From Chitinophaga pinensis (GTDB taxonomy: Bacteria; Bacteroidota; Bacteroidia; NS11-12g; UBA9320), in the NCBI GenBank assembly GCA_945890595.1, contig CAMDCQ010000068.1, forward strand, positions 1 through 11,421: a DNA stretch of 11,421 bases. Direction: 5' to 3'. Below, one piece after another: positions 6,732 to 11,421 of this stretch (position 1 is the first letter of the stretch; each line of letters starts with the position of its first letter). The notes below the pieces were generated by a model. The model did no database searches, had not been told where the DNA came from, and worked only from the letters and a program-made list of their open reading frames with translations. The translations under genes and the position numbers were made by a program.

Positions 6732-8735
6732 TTATGATTTTAAGAATCTTAGCAAAAGTATCTCTATAAGCAGAAATATCAAACAAAGTAGTACGAAGAG
6801 TTTCCACAGCGGTGTTCCGCTCTGGAGTTTGCCGGCTACATTTTTGATAGATGCTGAAGCAGTAGTCATAAAATCAAGTTTTGCTCCACCCCAAGAATCA
6901 TTTAAATCTTCCTTAGTAGCATACCGCTGAATGGACTCCTGCCTGCTTACGTTTAAAGCTACTTTCGCCTGTTCTATGTTATTTTTATCTCGCAAACTGT
7001 ACACACCTGCCTCGTTCAATTCATTATTAAGCCAAAACCGGTATCCGCCTTTGTTTAAAGCACTTTCTACCAGTACAGATTTAGTTGGTGACACCAATGA
7101 TAGGGTATTCTCAGCAGTGCTTACCCCCTCAATAGGTATTGCACTTGTACCAAACATTGGATAGGCTAGTTGTTGCTTTTCACTACGGCTAAATGACATT
7201 TTGAGCATACTTAGTACGAACAACTCATGTTGTGCCATGTTGCTATAGGCTTTATCCATGGGCATTGCAAATTGAAATACGCTGCCCGCTCCTAGTCTTC
7301 CCCGTAGCAGAACAGGCGAATTATCTTTTAACGAAAATAGGGCCTGACTCACGCCCGAAACTTGAAGATTATAACATTCTATGACCTTGGGCAATATGCT
7401 ATTTTGCGGTATTTTTTTATATACATCTTTGATAAAAGGCTGCTTTATATCTTCTGGTTTAATCGTTATTCCTTTTTTAACCATCACACCATAGCTAGCC
7501 ATACCTAAGATACTATTCACAGCACCGTAATTACCGATTTGCTTTGCAGGAATGATGGCTACAACACCTCCTTTTTCGGCGAATTGTTTGAGCTGTTCTG
7601 ATAGGCCACTTCCTATATCATGAAGTTCGTTTAGGATAATAAAATCAAACTTCGCAAAAGAAGCATAGTCTACACTCCCTTCAAGTGCCGAAGTGAGTTT
7701 AAAAATAGGATCATTCTTAAAAATTTTAGCAATCGCAATGGACGCCTCACCTATTTGCAGTATGTTGATGTTAGGTTTTAGTCGTAAAGCAAAGTGATAG
7801 ACGTTATCAAAAACTACAGGAACATCATTTACACTAACATCTCCTTCGATCCAACCTTTTTGAGAGCTTGAAAAAGCTACGGCTCTTATTTTGGTTTCCT
7901 TTGCTTGCAGGCCAAAACTCTCTACACCTTGCTGCACTCCATTTATCTTGAGCACCAATGTGGAAGATTCTATCACTTCATCTCCATTATTTATGACCTT
8001 CACTCTCAGTTTTATAGGACTTTGTGGTTTTACAACAGGCTCCTCAAGCCATACCGAATCGATACTTATATTTTGAAAATTCTCTGGAAGTGTTTTTATG
8101 ATATGCAGCGTTAAATTACTGTCAATCTTAGTTTGTTCATCCTTTTTACGCTGCTGAAAATCACTTATAGCGAATGTATGCTGGGATGCATACCCTTCGT
8201 TATTATATTTAGTGCTTATTTTTTGGACTATCTTAGAAAAGTCGTTTGGATAATAAGAGATTGCCATGTCATCTACGAGTTTTATGGCATTTTCGGGAGT
8301 GTGCACTTGGCTTGCGTATGGACTGAGATCATTATTTAGAATTTGGATTTCCGCATCTGGAGATAAATTCTGTACAATTTCTCGCGCCGTAGTTTTGGCA
8401 TTTTCAAACAGCTGACCATTCTCGCCATCGGCACGCATACTCTCTGAATTATCAATATATATACTAACTAATTGCCTACCCGATTGAGTTACGTTAGAAG
8501 GGATGAAAGGTAGGGCAAAAGCTAAAATAAGACACGCTAGTGCCAACATACGCGTCGCAAGAATTAGCCACTTTTTGATTTGTCTGGTCTTACTACTCTG
8601 TGTTTGAATCTCTTTAAGCATCGCTAAATTGCTAAAGATTACTTTTTTATACTGCCTAAAATTATACAAATGAATGATAAGCGGTATGGCTAACAGCAGT
8701 AATGCCCAAAGAAAAGTAGGATTTTGAAAACTCAT
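6732..8735 (-). CDS. BatA-domain / von Willebrand A-like membrane protein
   Basis: 667 residues from the ATG at 8735; an in-frame GTG at 8747 adds only four residues and fits the family start less well (MSFQNPTFLWALLLLAIP is typical). Residues 1-80 form the BatA-type double-helix domain: helix ~6-24, the basic segment IHLYNFRQYKK, and helix ~55-78. A von Willebrand A-like domain follows, with the metal-site motif DNSES (95-99) and a strand ending IIKT near 214. Residues ~230-315 look like an Ig/CARDB-type domain. Residues ~320-400 resemble a flavodoxin/glutaminase-like sandwich (KFDFIILNE; GGVVAIIP). A last helix at ~644-664 ends in RFLKS. Most of the protein should face the periplasm, by comparison with related proteins. 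Related genes are often called aerotolerance proteins, but the role is unproven. It heads the tight five-gene run; a 79-bp gap separates it from the upstream gene, where I see only a one-mismatch -7 box. Confidence 0.88.
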   Translation of the reverse strand: MSFQNPTFLWALLLLAIPLIIHLYNFRQYKKVIFSNLAMLKEIQTQSSKTRQIKKWLILATRMLALACLILAFALPFIPSNVTQSGRQLVSIYIDNSESMRADGENGQLFENAKTTAREIVQNLSPDAEIQILNNDLSPYASQVHTPENAIKLVDDMAISYYPNDFSKIVQKISTKYNNEGYASQHTFAISDFQQRKKDEQTKIDSNLTLHIIKTLPENFQNISIDSVWLEEPVVKPQSPIKLRVKVINNGDEVIESSTLVLKINGVQQGVESFGLQAKETKIRAVAFSSSQKGWIEGDVSVNDVPVVFDNVYHFALRLKPNINILQIGEASIAIAKIFKNDPIFKLTSALEGSVDYASFAKFDFIILNELHDIGSGLSEQLKQFAEKGGVVAIIPAKQIGNYGAVNSILGMASYGVMVKKGITIKPEDIKQPFIKDVYKKIPQNSILPKVIECYNLQVSGVSQALFSLKDNSPVLLRGRLGAGSVFQFAMPMDKAYSNMAQHELFVLSMLKMSFSRSEKQQLAYPMFGTSAIPIEGVSTAENTLSLVSPTKSVLVESALNKGGYRFWLNNELNEAGVYSLRDKNNIEQAKVALNVSRQESIQRYATKEDLNDSWGGAKLDFMTTASASIKNVAGKLQSGTPLWKLFVLLCLIFLLIEILLLRFLKS

Positions 8736-8814
8736 TTGCACAAACACTGCGAAGTTAACCTCACACGCTATTACAAACGAATAAAATATTTAGACTCGTT
8801 GAGCTGGGGAACTC

Positions 8815-9384
8815 TTAGAGATTGGCTAAAAATTCCTGAAAGTCAATCGGTACCTGGTAATTAAACCCTGTGTAATAGTTGCATTGCAATTTAAACTGTA
8901 CCGCATTTTTAGCATCTTTTTTTAACTCTATTATTACGTTGCCATATCGCTGTGCATATTTTCCTTCTACAAAGGAAGGTTTTGCTTTCAAAAAATAAAA
9001 CCAAGATTCTTGAGTAGCACCGCTTATACGTTGTGCAGTATGTTTGTTGGCATGCACGATGTAATCGTCTATCTGGAGTTGACTTTTTATGTAGTCGATA
9101 AAGTAATGATGAATATCAAGATTAGGCTGTTGACCTACTTTTATGATAATACCTGCAGCGTCTTGACGATTGATAACATAGGTAGAGATATTTTCATTTG
9201 CCGTTTTGGCAGCCTCCCATTCCGTTTGGAGATAGATAAGTAAATCATTTATCTTGGGGTAATTATGACACATATCATCCGCAAAACCTTCCTTGCGCTT
9301 AATTTCCTGAGCATACGAAAAATCCTCTTCTTGCAGCTGAGCAAATAATTTTTTAAAGTACGATGGCATAAAACCTAATGTCAT
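8815..9384 (-). CDS. Conserved-looking soluble protein of unknown function
   Basis: 189 residues from ATG 9384, or 184 from the second ATG at 9369 (MPSYFKKLF), which is equally plausible. I do not recognise the family. There is no signal peptide or membrane helix. The first ~70 residues are charged and probably helical (FAQLQEEDFSYAQEIKRKEG; YLQTEWEAAKT). The rest alternates strands and helices, with aromatic-rich strands near the end (FKLQCNYYTGFNYQVP). One Cys lies near each end and no catalytic motif is visible. It is on the same strand as, and 79 bp upstream of, the BatA-domain gene, and starts 36 bp from the divergent glycosyltransferase fusion, so it may be co-regulated with either. Codon use looks ordinary, and no shadow frame competes well with it. 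Confidence 0.75.
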   Translation of the reverse strand: MTLGFMPSYFKKLFAQLQEEDFSYAQEIKRKEGFADDMCHNYPKINDLLIYLQTEWEAAKTANENISTYVINRQDAAGIIIKVGQQPNLDIHHYFIDYIKSQLQIDDYIVHANKHTAQRISGATQESWFYFLKAKPSFVEGKYAQRYGNVIIELKKDAKNAVQFKLQCNYYTGFNYQVPIDFQEFLANL

Positions 9385-9403
9385 ATAACACTTTTGATTT
9401 ACG

Positions 9404-9411
9404 TATGTTTG
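9404..9411 (+). promoter_or_regulatory. Candidate -7 promoter box for the GT2 fusion gene
   Basis: TATGTTTG is a perfect match to the Bacteroidota -7 element TAnnTTTG and lies 9 bp before the preferred TTG start at 9421. No TTG is found 17-23 bp upstream, so the -33 element is missing. If used, it would give a transcript with a leader of only a few bases. Confidence 0.3.
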
Positions 9412-9420
9412 CCATTTAGT

Positions 9421-11340
9421 TTGAAACTTTCAATAGTCATAGTAAACTACAATGTAAAGCACTTCCTAGAGCAGTGCCTTAAGTCTGTACAAAACGCCAT
9501 ACAAGGCGTTGATGTTGAGATTTTTGTCGTAGACAATAATTCTGTAGACGGCTCCAATGAAATGGTAAGAGCTCTATTTCCTGAGGTGAAACTTATTGCC
9601 AACCAGGACAACGTCGGCTTCAGTACGGCTAATAACCAGGCCATAAAAGTGAGTACTGGCGAATATGTTTTACTTTTAAATCCCGACACCATCGTTCCTG
9701 AAAACTGCTTTACCAAATTACTTGCGTATGCAGATAGTAAGCCAGATCTTGGTGGTTGCGGTGTACACATGGTAGACGGGCAAGGCAAATATTTACCTGA
9801 AAGTAAACGAGGTCTTCCTACTCCAGAAGTAGCTCTTTATAAAATGATTGGGCTAAATAAAGTGTTTCCGAAATCTAAAAAATTTGGCAAATACCACTTG
9901 GGGTACTTGCCAGATGATGAGAATAATGAAGTAGACGTGCTTGCTGGTGCATTTATGTTATTGCGCAAAGAAACCTTAGATCAAGTTGGCTTATTGGACG
10001 AGACTTTTTTTATGTACGGAGAAGACATCGACCTAAGTTACCGAATAACCAAAGACGGTTGGAAAAACTATTACTTTGCCGAAACAAGTATCATCCATTA
10101 CAAAGGAGAAAGCACCAAGAAACAAAGCATTAATTATGTGCGCGTTTTCTACAAGGCAATGATCATTTTTGCAGAGAAACATTACACCGGCAATAACAAA
10201 AACCTATTCAAACTATTTATTAATACGGCCATATATGCGAGAGCGGCCATTGCACTTGGGGTAAATACAGTTCAAAAATATTGGATGCCCGTCGTAGAAG
10301 CAATTTTAATTTTTATGTCCGTATATTGGCTAAAGGGCTATTGGGAAGAGCACATTAAAAGAGGCAACGAGATGTATCCTATTGAGATGGTAACTATCCA
10401 TATTCCTTATTACACAGCAACATGGATTATGAGTATGTGGTTTTTGGGAAGCTACCGAAATCGATGGGATTTTAGTAAGATGATACAGGCTTTGCTTATT
10501 GGCACCGCACTCATTTCTATCATCTATGGCTTTTTACCTAACTCATTGCGGTACAGCAGAGGAATAATTTTATTTGGCACTTTGGTCGTAGCAGCTATCT
10601 TATTTGCCTGGCGCACTGCATTGCACTTCTTAAAGTACCATACTCTTAATTTTAGTCATAGGAACAATACCAAGAGTATTCTCGTAGGCGATAAAAAGAA
10701 TTGGAATAAGGTAACTCAGTTGCTCCATAGCTATAATCAAAACTACCAGCAATTAGGCTATGTAAATGATGGTGAAAAAGATAGTACAAACTGGCTTGGT
10801 CGAGTAAATCAGCTGCAAGAAATTGTCAAAATATATGACGTCAATGAGATCATATTTAGCACTAACAATATAACCGCAGAACGTACTATGCAGCTAATGA
10901 CCAAAATAGGACCACATGTAAACTATTATACCTTGCCTGCAGACAGTAATTTTGTAATAGGAAGCCATTCTAAAAATGCTAACGGTTTATATTTTGGAGA
11001 ACAAATAGAACTCAACTTAAGTAAACAAGAGTATCGATCACAGAAACGGATTTTTGATATTTCACTTGCCCTTTTAGCAATTATTCTCTCTCCTGTGCTT
11101 AGTATAATACCCCGCACTCAAAAATGGGTTTTAAACTCTATAACTGTTTTGTGGGGTAAAAAAACGTGGGTAGGATACAGCAGCAATGCTATTGACAAAC
11201 TACCAAAATTAAATAATGGGGTATATAACACAGCGTATATGCTCAGAGAGCCCAATGAACTATTTGCACAAAACCTAGATCAACTTTATGCCAAGAACTA
11301 CGGAGTGCTGATGGACATAAGGACCATTCTGAAAGGATAA
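9421..11340 (+). CDS. GT2 glycosyltransferase fused to a membrane phosphoglycosyl-transferase-like scaffold
   Basis: 639 residues from TTG 9421, which yields the classic opening MKLSIVIVNYN. TTG codons at 9394 and 9409 are alternatives; the frame closes at TAA 9376-9378 with no ATG between. Residues 1-~255 are a rhamnosyltransferase-like GT2: VVDNNSVDGS (36-45), NVGFSTANN (64-72), LNPDT (86-90), ED of GEDIDLSYR (200-208). Hydrophobic helices follow at ~287-304, 328-346, 354-373 and 380-403. Residues ~417-535 resemble the nucleotide-binding-like CoA_binding_3 domain of WbaP/WcaJ-type enzymes (KSILVGD, NYQQLGYVND, VNEIIFSTNN, INGEQ-like GEQIELNLS). The tail keeps the ends of a bacterial sugar-transferase domain: KRIFDISLALLAIILSP (542-558), ITVLWGKKTWVGY (574-586) and YAKNYGVLMDIRTILKG (623-639). 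The catalytic middle with the Asp-Glu pair is absent. Hence only the GT2 part is likely to be an active transferase, held at the membrane by the scaffold. Sugar and acceptor unknown. Confidence 0.9.
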   Translation: MKLSIVIVNYNVKHFLEQCLKSVQNAIQGVDVEIFVVDNNSVDGSNEMVRALFPEVKLIANQDNVGFSTANNQAIKVSTGEYVLLLNPDTIVPENCFTKLLAYADSKPDLGGCGVHMVDGQGKYLPESKRGLPTPEVALYKMIGLNKVFPKSKKFGKYHLGYLPDDENNEVDVLAGAFMLLRKETLDQVGLLDETFFMYGEDIDLSYRITKDGWKNYYFAETSIIHYKGESTKKQSINYVRVFYKAMIIFAEKHYTGNNKNLFKLFINTAIYARAAIALGVNTVQKYWMPVVEAILIFMSVYWLKGYWEEHIKRGNEMYPIEMVTIHIPYYTATWIMSMWFLGSYRNRWDFSKMIQALLIGTALISIIYGFLPNSLRYSRGIILFGTLVVAAILFAWRTALHFLKYHTLNFSHRNNTKSILVGDKKNWNKVTQLLHSYNQNYQQLGYVNDGEKDSTNWLGRVNQLQEIVKIYDVNEIIFSTNNITAERTMQLMTKIGPHVNYYTLPADSNFVIGSHSKNANGLYFGEQIELNLSKQEYRSQKRIFDISLALLAIILSPVLSIIPRTQKWVLNSITVLWGKKTWVGYSSNAIDKLPKLNNGVYNTAYMLREPNELFAQNLDQLYAKNYGVLMDIRTILKG

Positions 11341-11346
11341 ACCTAT

Positions 11347-11366
11347 TTTTCAACTCGTGTTGAAAA
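11347..11366. repeat. 8-bp perfect inverted repeat after the GT2 fusion gene
   Basis: TTTTCAAC (11347-11354) and GTTGAAAA (11359-11366) are separated by TCGT, six bp after the stop codon. It can form a hairpin, but neither strand has a T-tract after the 3' arm, so it is not a standard intrinsic terminator. Its right arm contains the -33 TTG of the downstream promoter candidate, so an operator is also possible. Confidence 0.6.
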
Positions 11367-11387
11367 TCCCCATAAACGTTATATTTG
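11360..11387 (+). promoter_or_regulatory. Candidate Bacteroidota promoter facing out of the window
   Basis: TTG at 11360-11362 and TATATTTG at 11380-11387 match the TTG-N17-23-TAnnTTTG pattern with a 17-bp spacer. The first ATG after it (11394) opens a frame closed after three codons, so the start of the gene it would serve must lie beyond position 11421. The presence of both elements makes this the best promoter match in the window. Confidence 0.4.
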
Positions 11388-11421
11388 TCAAAAATGTGTA
11401 CCTAGTTTTGAGGTTGCGTCT

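Noticed and set aside
8736..8747. GTG at 8747 as start of the BatA-domain protein
   Set aside because: The ATG at 8735 gives the typical family opening MSFQNPTFLWALL; the four extra residues have no support.
8736..8814. Terminator or strong promoter in the 79-bp gap before the BatA-domain gene
   Set aside because: Only a one-mismatch -7 box (TTCGTTTG on the minus strand) without a -33 TTG, and no convincing stem with a T-tract.
9394..9420. TTG at 9394 as start of the GT2 fusion
   Set aside because: It would add nine residues with no family counterpart and would start upstream of the -7 box candidate; TTG 9421 gives the standard MKLSIVIVNYN opening.
9421..9433. Palindrome TTGAAA-C-TTTCAA at the start of the GT2 fusion, sharing a half-site with the repeat at 11347
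   Set aside because: It encodes the conserved first strand, the arms are in the opposite order to those at 11347, and a 6-bp A+T-rich repeat is likely by chance.

Overview
The window looks like chromosomal DNA from a member of the Bacteroidota, probably a flavobacterium-like lineage. The evidence is the low G+C composition, the absence of Shine-Dalgarno-like leaders, promoter-like TAnnTTTG boxes, Bacteroidota-style lipoprotein signals (Cys followed by charged residues), and a DUF4199 / dihydroorotase-like / BatA-domain / glycosyltransferase gene set that I associate with this phylum. I see no tRNA, rRNA, CRISPR array, insertion sequence or phage gene.

Layout. (1) 1-1169, minus strand: the N-terminal half of a catalase-peroxidase (katG), cut by the window edge. 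It carries a predicted lipoprotein signal peptide, so it is probably exported. (2) 1170-1361: a divergent intergenic region with weak regulatory candidates. (3) 1362-2786, plus strand: a predicted lipoprotein with a parallel beta-helix-like core. (4) 9384-2802, minus strand: a compact six-gene run, in transcription order: unknown soluble protein; membrane-anchored BatA/von Willebrand A protein; dihydroorotase homologue; DUF4199 membrane protein; polyprenol-phosphate-type GT2; GT4 glycosyltransferase. The last five genes are separated by -4 to +6 bp and almost certainly form one operon. (5) 9421-11340, plus strand, divergent from that run: a GT2 glycosyltransferase fused to four membrane helices and to a phosphoglycosyl-transferase-like scaffold. 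(6) 11341-11421: an 8-bp inverted repeat overlapping a good promoter candidate for a gene beyond the window.

How the genes may work together. Three glycosyltransferases of different type (a membrane GT2 with two C-terminal helices, a soluble GT4 and a GT2 fused to a phosphoglycosyl-transferase-like scaffold) lie with two membrane proteins and a beta-helix lipoprotein. This points to envelope glycan or lipid-linked sugar synthesis; the pathway is an inference.

The most striking points are: (a) the dihydroorotase homologue has lost the first His of HxH, the bridging Asp and the last metal Asp, so it is probably a pseudoenzyme with a structural or regulatory role; (b) the phosphoglycosyl-transferase-like tail of the large fusion keeps its ends but lacks its catalytic middle; (c) the katG product looks like a lipoprotein; (d) five of the nine visible gene starts are TTG or GTG, and no upstream in-frame ATG is available for any of them.
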